Origin: Pirellulales bacterium
Lineage (GTDB): Bacteria; Planctomycetota; Planctomycetia; Pirellulales; JAICIG01
Reading direction: 5' to 3'
Assembly: GCA_035533075.1 (NCBI GenBank)
Contig: DATLUO010000030.1
Coordinates: 1 to 43,031 of the forward strand
Length of the DNA stretch: 43,031 bases
A model generated the notes under the pieces. That model saw only the letters and a list, made by a program, of their open reading frames with translations. It was not told the DNA's origin and made no database searches. Both the position numbers and the translations under genes were made by a program. Of the stretch, positions 18,133-27,182 are shown in pieces. Each line of letters begins with the position of its first letter. Position 1 is the first letter of the stretch.

Positions 18133-21100
18133 TGCCACTTGGCTATGGCCTCTTTAATCCCGAGAATGGCCTCTTTGCATTTTCGCCTGGATTCAAGGGT
18201 CTTATCAGTAACTGGGAAGATGGCACGAGCGTTGCCATCGTCGGCAACACCGTCGCGGTCGGGGCGCCGGGGATCGGTGAGGTGACGTGGTATAACCTGC
18301 AGACGCCGGTGGGGTTGCCGTCTGTTTGGGCAACCCGTTTTGGCACCATGACGGTCAAAACCCCTGAGTTCCCCGGCGGTACGACATCGGTAGTGATAGC
18401 AGGATCGGGAAACCCGCCTGTGCTTGGTGCTGGGCCAGGGCAAGGGGGGACGGTGGGGTTCGTCTACGTTGAGGAAAATACCACGCAAGACAGTGATGCC
18501 ACCATCGACGGCCCCTGGATCGATTCTACCCAGAACGTCCCCTTCAGCGACTTCCTTCCCGGCATGCCCGTGATCGGCGACGTCCTGAAAGGCGGCCCCT
18601 ACACGATCAAGTCGGTGGACACGAATTCGAATCCGAATTCGCTCACACTCAACACGGGGAGCGGCGTCCTTACCCCCTCCGAGAGTAACCTTAGCTTCGG
18701 TTCGCTGTTCTTCTCCTCTGGCCTGGGCACGGTCGTCGCTTTGCAAGCCGACGGGAATGCGATCGCGGTCGCGCCCTTCGCCAACAACCGAGGCCCGGCA
18801 ACCTCTGCCATGGCTGGCCCAGATGGCTCCCCTGTGGAGGAGTTTTCCGTTTCCGATTTGTACGCACCCGAAAGCGCTTTTTCCGGGACGGGGGTCGCGG
18901 GGTCAATCGCGGTGGCCGGCAACCAGGAGATCTTCGGGACGCCCAACAGCGGGTCAAGCGTTGCCGTTGGCGACGCCGTCGTTTACCAGAGCACCTCGGC
19001 CGTGGCGACCTTAAATCCCTTCAAATTCGTTTCCCAGACCGATACGGAGGTGGACGAGACGGCCGCAGTCGGATTCGGCATCGGTGCCGCGCCCATCAGC
19101 GAGGGATTCTACCTCGTCGGCGGCACGAATACCGAGGCGGTCAACAACGGCACCAGCGCGGCCGATTCGGGGCTTCTCTACGATTTCCGGCAGCGCGGGC
19201 CGGCGTGGACGCCCGTCGCCCAGACTGTGACCCTGAACTCGTTCACGGAAAACGACACCTTCACTTTGCAACTGAGCGCCGCGGTCGTCAATGGCCAAAA
19301 TCCGATCACCAGCGGCACGGCAGCTCCCATCCCCTTCAGCACAACCCCAGCGACCACGGCCAACAGCATCGCCGCGGCCATGAATAACCTGATCGACACG
19401 TTCTCGAACCTGAACGGGTTGCAGGCCAGCGTCAGTCTCGTCAGCGGCCAGACCTTCGCCATCTCGTTCACGGGAACGCACGCCAACAACGTCATGCCGC
19501 TGACGGCAAAGATCGTCAGCAGTGCCAGCGGCACGGTGGCGGCGGCGAGCGATCTCGTGACGACGACCCAAAACCCGCTGGCCCAGGCCGGCAGCAGCGT
19601 GGCGATTTCCGGCAACACGTTCGTCGCCGGGGCGCCCACCTACAACAACTCCGGGGCGGTGTTCGTTTACAATTACAACGCAGGCACGCAGCAATGGGTC
19701 GTGCAGCCGCTGCCCTTGCAGCCAGCCGACGTCCAGGCGGACGACCATTTCGGCTCCAGCGTGGCCCTGAACGGCAACACCCTGGTGGTCGGGGCGGACA
19801 ATAAAACCAGCGGGGCCGGGGCGGTCTACCTCTTCCAGAACGTCGGCGGACAGTGGCAGCAGGTCGCCGAGTTCCAGGGCCAGGCGGGCGCGCAGCTCGG
19901 TACGTCGGCCGGCGTCAGCGGCACCGAGGCCATCGCCGGGGCGCCGGGCAGCACCACGGCCTATCTGTATATCTTCAACGGGACGGCCTGGACTTCGCAG
20001 CAGACCTTGACCGACACCACCGACGGCAGCGGCAGCGGCTTCGGCAGTGCGGTCGCCCTCGACGGTGGCACGGCGGTGGTCGGGGCCCCCAGTGCCAACA
20101 ATGAGGGGGCGGCTTACGTCTATGTCTTGAACAACGGCACGTGGGCCCAGCAAGGCAACAACCTCGGGCTCCTGCAATCGCTCTCCACGGGCGACGGGTT
20201 CGGCAGCGCCGTCGCCGTGAGCGGCGGCGAAATCGTCGTCGGCGCTCCGGATACGAAAGTGGCCGGCTCGGCCGGCGCCGGCGCCGCCTACCTGTTCAAG
20301 GTTGACTCCAGCGGCACCTGGAGCGCCGACGGTTCCGCGCTGCAGAACTTGCTTACGCTCAACCCCTCCGATCACTTCGGCGCCTCGGTGGCCATTGACG
20401 GCCAACAGGTCCTCGTCGGCGCCTACGGCACCGGTAGCGACACGGGCACGGCCTACATTTTCAGCCGGAACAACGGTTCCTGGGGCCTCGATTCGGCCAG
20501 CGGACTGCTGCCGGGAGGCGCTCAGGCAGGCGACATGGTCGGCTATGGCGTCGCCCTCAGCGGCAGCAACGCCGTGCTCGGCGCGCCGCAGCTCAATGGC
20601 CGGCCCGCCCCCGCCATTAGCACCAACGGGAACGGCTATGCCTATATCCGCAGTCTGTCTCCGCCTGTTACGGTGACGGTCCCCGTGCGGCAACAGACGC
20701 TCCTCCAGGGGGCCCAGACCAACGAAATCGTCGGCACGGTCGGCGGCATGACCACGGCAAACCTGTATTTCTTCGACACGCCCACGGTGTCGCTCCAGAC
20801 CGATGCCGGCACGGCCAGCACGGTCACCGTCGGCTCTGCCGGTCTGACGGCCTTTGGTCTGCTCAATTTCTCCGTGAACAACGTGGGCAGCGGCAACGAC
20901 ACCCTCAACGTGAACTCGTCCACCGTGGGCACGCCGGCGGGGGGATCTTTCGCGCCGGCGCTTGCTTTCGATCCGTCGTCCTCGACCGTCACGAGCGACC
21001 AGATCACTTTCCCCGAAGCTGACAACCTGATCACCGGGCAACTCGTGGAGTACCACGCCGGGGCCACCAACGGCGTTGCCGACAGCCCCATCGGCGGCCT

Positions 21101-23183
21101 GACCGACGGCGGCGACTATTACGTCACCGTGGTGAACCCCACGACCATCGAGTTGTCTCTGGCGCTCGGCGGACCGGCCACTGCCGATCTGGACCCGAGC
21201 AAGGCCACCGGCAGCGGGCATTTCTTCGACACGCGCGTCGGGGAACTTCCCATCAATACGCCCCTGGGCGTGGCCGACAACAAGATCACCTTCGCCCAGC
21301 CCGACAATCTGGTTGGCCGGCAGACGGTGGTCTACCACGCGGGCAGCACCGCCGGCTCAGCCAATACGCCGATCGGCGGTCTCACCGACGGCGCGACCTA
21401 TTACGTCATTGCGGTAAACTCCACGACCATCGAGTTGTCGCTGACGGCCGGAGGAACGCCCATCACGCTGGACCCGAGCCAGGCCACCGGCACCGGGCAG
21501 TTCCTGAGTGCGGCGGTCGCGCTGCAGGGCGTCTTCAGCTACGGCGGCACCGGCACCAACACGCTCAGCGTCCATCCCAACGACGCCTACTGGACGCTTT
21601 CGTCCACCGGCCTGACCGACCCGGGGGGCAACCAGTTGCAATTGGCTAACGTGACCACGGTCAACCTCACGGGCGGCACCGGCACCAACACCTTTACCGT
21701 CGATGGTTGGACCGGGGCCACGGTGAACCTCAACGGCGGCAGCGGCTCGAACACGTACAACGTCTACATCAGCGGCGGGGCACCCAACGTCAACGTGACC
21801 GATCCCAACGGCACGGGGCAGCTCAACATCTACGGCGACCCAAAGCGGAAGAACCAGTTCGCCGTCGAGACCAATGCCGTCGTTTGCGACGAGTTCCAGA
21901 CCATCAGCTACACGGGCATCTCGGCGCTGACGGTGACCGGGCAACCCCTGGGAGACATTCTCCAGGAGAATGACAGCAGCGCGGCGACGGTAGTTCTCAC
22001 CGGCGTCTCCGGCTCCGACCTCTTCCCGGTGTTCCAGGGTACCACGGCGAATAGCCAGGTGATCGTGCATGGCAGCGTGCCGGCGGGCGTCACCGATACC
22101 GATGAGCTTGACCTGCCGACAACCGCCGTGGCGACCGGCACCATGAACAATAGCTATGACCTCAACCTGGATGAGACGTTGACGTTCGATCCCACCGTCA
22201 CGATTCAGCCGACGATCAGCAAGGTCAGCTCTCTTCCGACGCGCGAAAGCAGCGATACGTTCACCGTTCCGGTGACGTACGGCAATCCCTCCGGCTCGAT
22301 GGCCGACGACATTGCCTCCGTGGCCCTGTATGTCTCGGTCAATGGCGGCGCTTTCATACTGGCGCAAACACGGTCCACCGATCCAACCGAGTCCTCCGGC
22401 ACGGTGGACTTCACCTTCACCGGGTCCGACCGTAACACGTACTACTTCCACTCCATCGCCACTTCGGTCAACGGCGCCGTCGAGAGCAAGTCCAGCACGC
22501 TCATCGAAGCCGCCACCTACGTGCCCGACCTCAACCCGCCCGTGACCCACGTCCTGGCGGCCGGCCCTGCCTACGCGTGGAGCCCCTTCTCCGCCTCGAT
22601 TTTCAGTGGCCTGACCGCCTCGTCGTACAGTGGCGGGGTGTTCACCCTCGACTGGGCCGGCGCCGATCCCGACCAGCCGGCCGGCGGCGCCCTCGCCTTG
22701 CTCAGCATCTACGAGAGTATCGACGGCGGCACCGCGACGCTCGTGGGCACCGTCATCCCCAGCAGTCTCACGGCCGTCGGCTACCAGGGGACGACCTACT
22801 ACGTCTACTCCGGCTCGATGAGCTGCGCCGCCCTCGGCGACGGCCAGACGCACAACTACAGCTTCTACAGCCTCGGCACCGACGATCAGCAGATGCAGCA
22901 GGGGGTGCCGTCGTCAGCCGACCTGACCTTCACCGGCGTTACCTACACGACACCGCTCACGGCGGCGCTGACGGTAGAAAAGGGAATACAGCAGCGCTCT
23001 TACGTCCGCCACCTGGATGTCAATTTCAACCAGACGCTGTCGTCGAGCACGGCCCTGCAAGCCCTGGCCAGCGGCCTGGCCGGCAGCCAGCCCGCCGCCT
23101 TTGTGGAGTTGTTGTGGTACGGCGAGAACCTTTCGGCCGGCAGTGACCGCGAACGATACCATCGTGGGCGGGGATTTCAATGA
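18126..23183 (+). CDS. Giant surface protein, segment 7 (FG-GAP-like, TYYV repeats, Ig-like)
   Basis: At about 1,685 codons this is the longest uninterrupted segment. Coding similarity extends back to about 18091. FG-GAP-like units continue to about 20660 (FGSAVALDGGTAVVGAPS and close relatives). Two copies of the TYYV module follow at about 20990-21180 and 21280-21450, 12 kb after the first block of the same module. A Gly/Asn-rich beta region (GGTGTNTFTVDG) then leads to Ig-like strands between 22200 and 23000, where Tyr/Ser content rises. The segment runs out of frame near 23137, where removing one base restores the sequence into the C-terminal segment. Codons 23140-23183 are spurious. No catalytic motif is visible. 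Confidence 0.7.
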   Translation: MLMPLGYGLFNPENGLFAFSPGFKGLISNWEDGTSVAIVGNTVAVGAPGIGEVTWYNLQTPVGLPSVWATRFGTMTVKTPEFPGGTTSVVIAGSGNPPVLGAGPGQGGTVGFVYVEENTTQDSDATIDGPWIDSTQNVPFSDFLPGMPVIGDVLKGGPYTIKSVDTNSNPNSLTLNTGSGVLTPSESNLSFGSLFFSSGLGTVVALQADGNAIAVAPFANNRGPATSAMAGPDGSPVEEFSVSDLYAPESAFSGTGVAGSIAVAGNQEIFGTPNSGSSVAVGDAVVYQSTSAVATLNPFKFVSQTDTEVDETAAVGFGIGAAPISEGFYLVGGTNTEAVNNGTSAADSGLLYDFRQRGPAWTPVAQTVTLNSFTENDTFTLQLSAAVVNGQNPITSGTAAPIPFSTTPATTANSIAAAMNNLIDTFSNLNGLQASVSLVSGQTFAISFTGTHANNVMPLTAKIVSSASGTVAAASDLVTTTQNPLAQAGSSVAISGNTFVAGAPTYNNSGAVFVYNYNAGTQQWVVQPLPLQPADVQADDHFGSSVALNGNTLVVGADNKTSGAGAVYLFQNVGGQWQQVAEFQGQAGAQLGTSAGVSGTEAIAGAPGSTTAYLYIFNGTAWTSQQTLTDTTDGSGSGFGSAVALDGGTAVVGAPSANNEGAAYVYVLNNGTWAQQGNNLGLLQSLSTGDGFGSAVAVSGGEIVVGAPDTKVAGSAGAGAAYLFKVDSSGTWSADGSALQNLLTLNPSDHFGASVAIDGQQVLVGAYGTGSDTGTAYIFSRNNGSWGLDSASGLLPGGAQAGDMVGYGVALSGSNAVLGAPQLNGRPAPAISTNGNGYAYIRSLSPPVTVTVPVRQQTLLQGAQTNEIVGTVGGMTTANLYFFDTPTVSLQTDAGTASTVTVGSAGLTAFGLLNFSVNNVGSGNDTLNVNSSTVGTPAGGSFAPALAFDPSSSTVTSDQITFPEADNLITGQLVEYHAGATNGVADSPIGGLTDGGDYYVTVVNPTTIELSLALGGPATADLDPSKATGSGHFFDTRVGELPINTPLGVADNKITFAQPDNLVGRQTVVYHAGSTAGSANTPIGGLTDGATYYVIAVNSTTIELSLTAGGTPITLDPSQATGTGQFLSAAVALQGVFSYGGTGTNTLSVHPNDAYWTLSSTGLTDPGGNQLQLANVTTVNLTGGTGTNTFTVDGWTGATVNLNGGSGSNTYNVYISGGAPNVNVTDPNGTGQLNIYGDPKRKNQFAVETNAVVCDEFQTISYTGISALTVTGQPLGDILQENDSSAATVVLTGVSGSDLFPVFQGTTANSQVIVHGSVPAGVTDTDELDLPTTAVATGTMNNSYDLNLDETLTFDPTVTIQPTISKVSSLPTRESSDTFTVPVTYGNPSGSMADDIASVALYVSVNGGAFILAQTRSTDPTESSGTVDFTFTGSDRNTYYFHSIATSVNGAVESKSSTLIEAATYVPDLNPPVTHVLAAGPAYAWSPFSASIFSGLTASSYSGGVFTLDWAGADPDQPAGGALALLSIYESIDGGTATLVGTVIPSSLTAVGYQGTTYYVYSGSMSCAALGDGQTHNYSFYSLGTDDQQMQQGVPSSADLTFTGVTYTTPLTAALTVEKGIQQRSYVRHLDVNFNQTLSSSTALQALASGLAGSQPAAFVELLWYGENLSAGSDRERYHRGRGFQ

Positions 23184-23514
23184 CAGCGCGCAGGGGTACA
23201 CGACGATCACGTCTGGGACCACCTACCTCCTGGCGCAGGTGCAGGTCGATCCCTCGCAGCCGCTGGACGTTTTTTCGATTAGCCTTACGCCCGCATCCGG
23301 GAGTTCCAATACCGGCACAACCTACTTTGACGACGGTAATGGCAATGATATTACCTTCAGTAGCACGCCCGGGCTGGTCAGCATAGAAGGCGCATCGGGG
23401 GATAGTGTTCCAGAACCGTCCACCTTTGTATTGGCCGGCATCGGCATGCTTGGCGGAGTGCTCTATTCCTGGCGAAGCCGCAAGCATGCGCGTCGGCGTA
23501 TAGTAGACGAATGA
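23017..23514 (+). CDS. Giant surface protein, segment 8, with PEP-CTERM sorting tail
   Basis: Genuine coding in this frame begins at about 23141 (AVTANDTIVGGDF); the earlier codons shown are a shadow of segment 7. It ends with the canonical PEP-CTERM signal: VPEPS at 23407-23421, a hydrophobic helix (TFVLAGIGMLGGVLYSW) and the basic cluster RSRKHARRR. In known systems this tail directs export through the general secretory pathway and processing by an exosortase, leaving the protein in the envelope or the extracellular matrix. A dozen residues follow the basic cluster, slightly longer than usual. The stop is TGA at 23512-23514. No exosortase gene is in the window. Confidence 0.7.
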   Translation: MSISTRRCRRARPCKPWPAAWPAASPPPLWSCCGTARTFRPAVTANDTIVGGDFNDSAQGYTTITSGTTYLLAQVQVDPSQPLDVFSISLTPASGSSNTGTTYFDDGNGNDITFSSTPGLVSIEGASGDSVPEPSTFVLAGIGMLGGVLYSWRSRKHARRRIVDE

Positions 23515-23821
23515 CAAGGATATTCTCCGCCGGATAGAAAGCTATTAAACCAACCGCGAGGACCACGCCGTCCCTGTTATCTGGACCTGAAGTCGATCTT
23601 ATCGCCACTGCCCAACAGCGCAGTGCTTCGCGTCCTGGTTCGGTGTTGCCATGATATGGTAAGCGCCAGGTGCAACAACACGACCGCAGTGCTGTGCCGG
23701 CGGACCAGAAGGCCAACGATATCGTCGATGAGATCGGATTTGCTCGTGCCCGGCATTGCAGAGAGTTGGCTGTCAACCTAATCGGAGCAGGCTCATGTGC
23801 CACCCTACGCTCCTCGCAGCG
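23515..23821. other. Convergent intergenic region, no gene recognised
   Basis: This is 307 bases between the end of the giant locus (plus) and the end of the GGDEF gene (minus). All six frames give only short, compositionally poor peptides. I found no clear hairpin terminator, promoter or family-like fragment. Confidence 0.5.
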
Positions 23822-25126
23822 CTAACCCACGCCCGCGTTGCCGACAGGCAAAAACGAGAGCAGGCCCGCTTGTGCGTCGGACATGACGATCGGAGCCAGC
23901 TTCAACGAGATTCCGTTGACGCGCGGCGCCTGCAGGCCCACCCGCTCGATAAAGGAACAGCCCACACGGTAACAGGGCCGACCTTCACTGCCCACCTCGG
24001 ATATGTTGGCCACCCGCGCCACGACATAGTACGTCTCCGTTCCCTTGCCCAGCCGCACGACGAACTTCTGGAAGTCGGGCGGCTGATCGGAAAGGAACGA
24101 CAGGCCGCGCGCCGACAGGTCGTGGCACTGCACGGCGCGGAACTCGCCTTCGTCGGGCAGCGGCCCGCTGCCGCGGTAGGGTGCGATGTATTGCTGCTCG
24201 TTGAAGGGTTGCCGCACCACGGTGGCGTCGGGCGCGATGGCGATGGCGTTCGTGCCGTCGTGCCGGAAGGCCCGGTTCCGCCCGCCGTTTTTCGCCGCAT
24301 ACATGGCTTCGTCGGCACGTTGCACCAGGCTCGTGTGGTCGTCGGTTCCCTCCGCGGTCGCCACGCCGAGGCTGATCGTCACGTGCAGCTCTTTGCCGCC
24401 GAACGAGAGCGGTTCGGCGGCCACGGCCGCCCGCAGACGTTCGGCCACCGTGGTGGCGTCTTCGAGGCGCGTGCCGGGCAACAGCACCGCGAACTCTTCG
24501 CCGCCGAACCGCGCGGCCAGGTCCATCTCACGCAACGTCTTACGCAGCAGCTCGCCGATCCGCCGCAGCACTTCGTCGCCCGTCTGATGGCCGTGAACAT
24601 CGTTGAATTTCTTGAAGAAATCCACGTCGACCATCACCAGCGACAGCGGAATCTGGTGTCGCCGCCACTGGTCGAAGCGGCGGGTCAGGTCTTCGTCGAA
24701 GCTCCGCCGGTTCGGCAGCCCCGTGAGCATGTCGGTGCGGGCCTCGGCCGCCAGCGAGGCAACCTGCTCGCGCTGCTGCTGAATCTCGTTGTGGGCGGTG
24801 GAAAGATCGTGTTGCAGCCGCCGATTGGCGATCAAGATGCGGGCCACGGCCTTGAGCACGTCGTCCGACGTCTCACCCGCGGAGTCGCGCAGCTCGACGC
24901 CGATCTGTTCCAGCCGGAACGAGTGGCAATCGATATCGTCGTCGATCTTCATTGTCAGCCGGTCCAGCCAATCGCGATCTTCCGGCCGCGGGCCGGCGGG
25001 CCTCGGATGATCGGGCGCGGCCTTGCCGGGTTGCGGCACGTCCGCGTGCCAGCGATGGTAGCCCAGCGCCACGACGGCGCAGAGCAGGAACAATTCGAAG
25101 ACAAAACCCAATACCAGCCATTCCAT
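23822..25126 (-). CDS. Membrane-anchored diguanylate cyclase with C-terminal PilZ-like domain
   Basis: The protein has 434 residues from the ATG at 25126 (MEWLVLGFVFELFLL), which begins a single N-terminal membrane helix (residues 3-23). A coiled region follows, then a GGDEF domain with GGEEF at 208-212, giving the active-site signature for c-di-GMP synthesis from two GTP. An RxxD inhibitory site (R199, D202) lies five residues upstream, as in feedback-controlled cyclases. Residues about 305-400 form a PilZ-like domain with DLSARG (DxSxxG), but the usual RxxxR half is not clear. The protein could therefore both make and sense c-di-GMP, though PilZ binding is uncertain. It is convergent with the giant adhesin gene, whose product type is often under c-di-GMP control; that link is inference only. 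Confidence 0.85.
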   Translation of the reverse strand: MEWLVLGFVFELFLLCAVVALGYHRWHADVPQPGKAAPDHPRPAGPRPEDRDWLDRLTMKIDDDIDCHSFRLEQIGVELRDSAGETSDDVLKAVARILIANRRLQHDLSTAHNEIQQQREQVASLAAEARTDMLTGLPNRRSFDEDLTRRFDQWRRHQIPLSLVMVDVDFFKKFNDVHGHQTGDEVLRRIGELLRKTLREMDLAARFGGEEFAVLLPGTRLEDATTVAERLRAAVAAEPLSFGGKELHVTISLGVATAEGTDDHTSLVQRADEAMYAAKNGGRNRAFRHDGTNAIAIAPDATVVRQPFNEQQYIAPYRGSGPLPDEGEFRAVQCHDLSARGLSFLSDQPPDFQKFVVRLGKGTETYYVVARVANISEVGSEGRPCYRVGCSFIERVGLQAPRVNGISLKLAPIVMSDAQAGLLSFLPVGNAGVG

Positions 25127-25347
25127 CGAACTCTCCGTCTTGCTGCTGCGCTGAGGTCGCCCCGAAACGCATCTTATGGGCAATCAAGCATAACTTACGC
25201 TACGGGCGGCTTCTGAACAATTCCGTCCGCGCCGGACATTCTCGGGCGGACTCCCGTCACGACCGAGAATTCTGAGCTATGTTTCCTATTGGGTGACGCC
25301 CTTTTCACTTCTTGTCACCAACATCTCCTTAGTCAAAGGAACCCGGC

Positions 25348-26001
25348 ATGAACGCTTATTGTTGTCGCCATCCTCAACGGCCTTGGCCGGCGCTGGGGTG
25401 GCTGTGCTTGGCGGTCGGTTCAACGCTCCTGTGCGGCCGTGCGTCGGCGGCCGACGTGGCACGCGTCGAAGAAGACTGGCAGCTCGTCGTCAACCAGCCC
25501 GACGTCGACCTCAACGGCCCGCAGGTCACCTGCGTGATCTCGCCGTCGACCGCGGACGTCGCCTATTGTGCCTTCGACGTCAATTATCACACTCAGCCCG
25601 ACTATTCGCCGGGTGGGATGCAGTTGCACGCCTGGGACCCCGGTTCGCCCATCGTCACCTGCGACTTGCCCGAAGCCGGCGTGATGCAACAGGCCAACGA
25701 GACCGTCACCTGGACGCAAACCATGTCGCTCACCGAGGGGGTGCTGTCGTTCGCCGTGGTGAACGGGCAATCGGTCACCTGGGGCAGTTTCGGCGGCGGC
25801 GACCAGACATGGGTTTCGGTCAACACCACGTTGGCGAATCTGAATGGCTACGATCCGCAGGTGTCGTTGACGAATTCGGGCGTCAGCTTTGCCAGCAATC
25901 TCGTGACCTCGCTGACGCTCACGGCGGTGCGGTACTATGCCGCCGACGGCACGTTGATCCAGCAAGTCACCACTCCACAAGTCGTTCATCCGCAGGACTA
26001 G
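25348..26001 (+). CDS. Secreted protein of unknown function, first gene of the Tad-like cluster
   Basis: This is a 217-residue protein with a signal peptide. A short basic start is followed by WPALGWLCLAVGSTLLCGRASAAD, with a likely cleavage after ASA. A good ribosome-binding sequence (AAAGGAA) lies before the ATG at 25348. The mature part is rich in Thr, Val, Gln and Asn, with predicted beta strands and a few cysteines, and contains no recognised enzyme motif. It ends six bases before the start of the TadG-like gene, so the two are probably cotranscribed. An extracytoplasmic or pseudopilus-related role is suggested only by that position. The divergent promoter region shared with the GGDEF gene is about 220 bases long. 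Confidence 0.7.
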   Translation: MNAYCCRHPQRPWPALGWLCLAVGSTLLCGRASAADVARVEEDWQLVVNQPDVDLNGPQVTCVISPSTADVAYCAFDVNYHTQPDYSPGGMQLHAWDPGSPIVTCDLPEAGVMQQANETVTWTQTMSLTEGVLSFAVVNGQSVTWGSFGGGDQTWVSVNTTLANLNGYDPQVSLTNSGVSFASNLVTSLTLTAVRYYAADGTLIQQVTTPQVVHPQD

Positions 26002-26007
26002 ATTACC

Positions 26008-27180
26008 ATGAAGCATCACATCCACAATTCGCGTCAAGGCACGGTGGCCGTATTGGCTTGTTTTTTGATGATGGCGCTGCTGGGGCTGGCCGCCTTCGCC
26101 GTCGATCTGGGCTATATGGCGAACAGCCAGACTGAGCTGCAGCGCGCGGCAGACGCCACCGCCCTGGCGGCCTGTAACCAGTTGCGTTATTCGGGAACGC
26201 CCGGCACTCCCATCAATCTGGCGAACAACGTGGCGGCAGTGCCGGACACGGCCGCGCAATACGCGGCCGCCAACAAGGTTTGCAGTTCGGCCCCCGCGTT
26301 GGATTCCAGCGACGTGGTGGTCGGCTACATGGCCGATCCCGGACAGCCCGGAGCCACGATCGTCACCGGCGGCAACATCAACGACTACAACGCGGTGCAA
26401 GTCACCGTGCGGCGGTCGAGCAGCACCAACGGCCTGATCCCCGCGTTTTTCAGCAAGGTGTTCGGCCAGGCGGGCGAAGCGGCCAGCGCGAGCTCGACGG
26501 CGGCCTTCCTCGGCAACTTCAGCGGCTTTGGCATTCCCACGGCGGGCACCGGACCGGGCACCGGCACCGGCACGCTGATGTTTTTGCCGTTTGCGCTCGA
26601 TCTTGGCACTTGGAACGCACTGCTCGCCGGCACCGGCAGCGACAACTGGAAGTGGAACGAGACGACGCAGCAGGTGGTTTCGGGCAGCGATTGTATTCTG
26701 GAGTGCAATTTGTTTCCGCAGGGCACCGGCTCGCCCGGTAATCGCGGCACGGTGACCATCGGCTGCAGCAACGGCACCTCGAACCTGGTGCGGCAGATTC
26801 AGTACGGCCTGTCGGCCAGCGACCTGCAATCCTACGGCGGCAGCCTGTCGCTGGACAGCACAGGTAATCTCTATCTGCCGGCAAATCCCGGCATCAGCGC
26901 CGGCACGAAGAGCGCCCTGGCGGCGATCATTGGCCAGACGCGGGTCATCCCGATCTTCAGCTCCGTGTCGGGCAACGGCTCCAACGCGACCTACGACATC
27001 GTGCAGTTTGCAGGCGTGCGGGTGCTCGACGTGAATCTCACCGGTTCGATGAGCAGCAAGCATCTGACCGTGCAACCGGCCTGGTGTTTTGCCCGCGGAG
27101 CGATGGGGGCCTCGTCCGGTAGCTCGTCGAATACGCAAAACACATACGGGGTCTATTCACCGGTATGGTTGGTGAAGTAG
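26008..27180 (+). CDS. TadG-like protein (N-terminal TadG domain)
   Basis: This is a 390-residue protein. Residues 8-36 are the typical start of TadG-like proteins: RQGTVAVLACFLMMALLGLAAFAVDLGY, quoted here in two parts by its RQGTVAVLA start and AVDLGYMANSQTELQ end. The membrane helix is followed by the AVDLGY...QTELQRAADATALAA motif. TadG proteins are membrane-anchored pseudopilin-like components linked to Tad/Flp pili. The remainder is a Gly/Ser/Thr-rich extracytoplasmic part with a few cysteines (SDCILECN, GCSNG) and no von Willebrand domain. It follows the secreted protein by six bases and is followed within three bases by the TadE-like gene, so they form an operon. No TadA ATPase, TadB/C or Flp pilin gene is present, so the cluster may be an orphan secretion or surface set. 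Confidence 0.8.
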   Translation: MKHHIHNSRQGTVAVLACFLMMALLGLAAFAVDLGYMANSQTELQRAADATALAACNQLRYSGTPGTPINLANNVAAVPDTAAQYAAANKVCSSAPALDSSDVVVGYMADPGQPGATIVTGGNINDYNAVQVTVRRSSSTNGLIPAFFSKVFGQAGEAASASSTAAFLGNFSGFGIPTAGTGPGTGTGTLMFLPFALDLGTWNALLAGTGSDNWKWNETTQQVVSGSDCILECNLFPQGTGSPGNRGTVTIGCSNGTSNLVRQIQYGLSASDLQSYGGSLSLDSTGNLYLPANPGISAGTKSALAAIIGQTRVIPIFSSVSGNGSNATYDIVQFAGVRVLDVNLTGSMSSKHLTVQPAWCFARGAMGASSGSSSNTQNTYGVYSPVWLVK

Positions 27181-27182
27181 CT

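Larger units (their letters stand above)
2912..23514 (+). other. Giant repeat-rich PEP-CTERM surface-protein locus, broken into eight frames
   Basis: Eight adjacent open segments on the plus strand read as one protein of roughly 6,860 residues when seven single-base frame changes are corrected. They lie at about 3980 (a G missing in GGG), 7241 (G missing), 8665 (extra C in a run of five), 10577 (extra base), 14435 (C missing), 18090 (G missing) and 23137 (extra base). Composition, repeats and codon use are continuous across each break, and no other stops occur. The parts in order are beta-strand repeats, an LGY/DGF...TYYV block, Ala/Gly/Val repeats, FG-GAP-like repeats, more TYYV repeats, Ig-like segments and a PEP-CTERM tail. 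No signal peptide or start region is seen at the 5' end. The breaks fit long-read indel errors or a very recent pseudogene. Confidence 0.8.

Noticed and set aside
3000..23400. Long minus-strand frames through the giant gene (for example 7155-8753, 11795-12658, 19011-21338)
   Set aside because: They mirror the high GC and repeat structure of the plus-strand gene. Their composition (Arg/Gly/Ala/His) is the usual complement shadow, and they have no family motifs.
25420..27138. 572-codon minus-strand frame across the TadG gene
   Set aside because: It covers the coding strand of three supported genes. Its amino-acid mix is that of a shadow frame.
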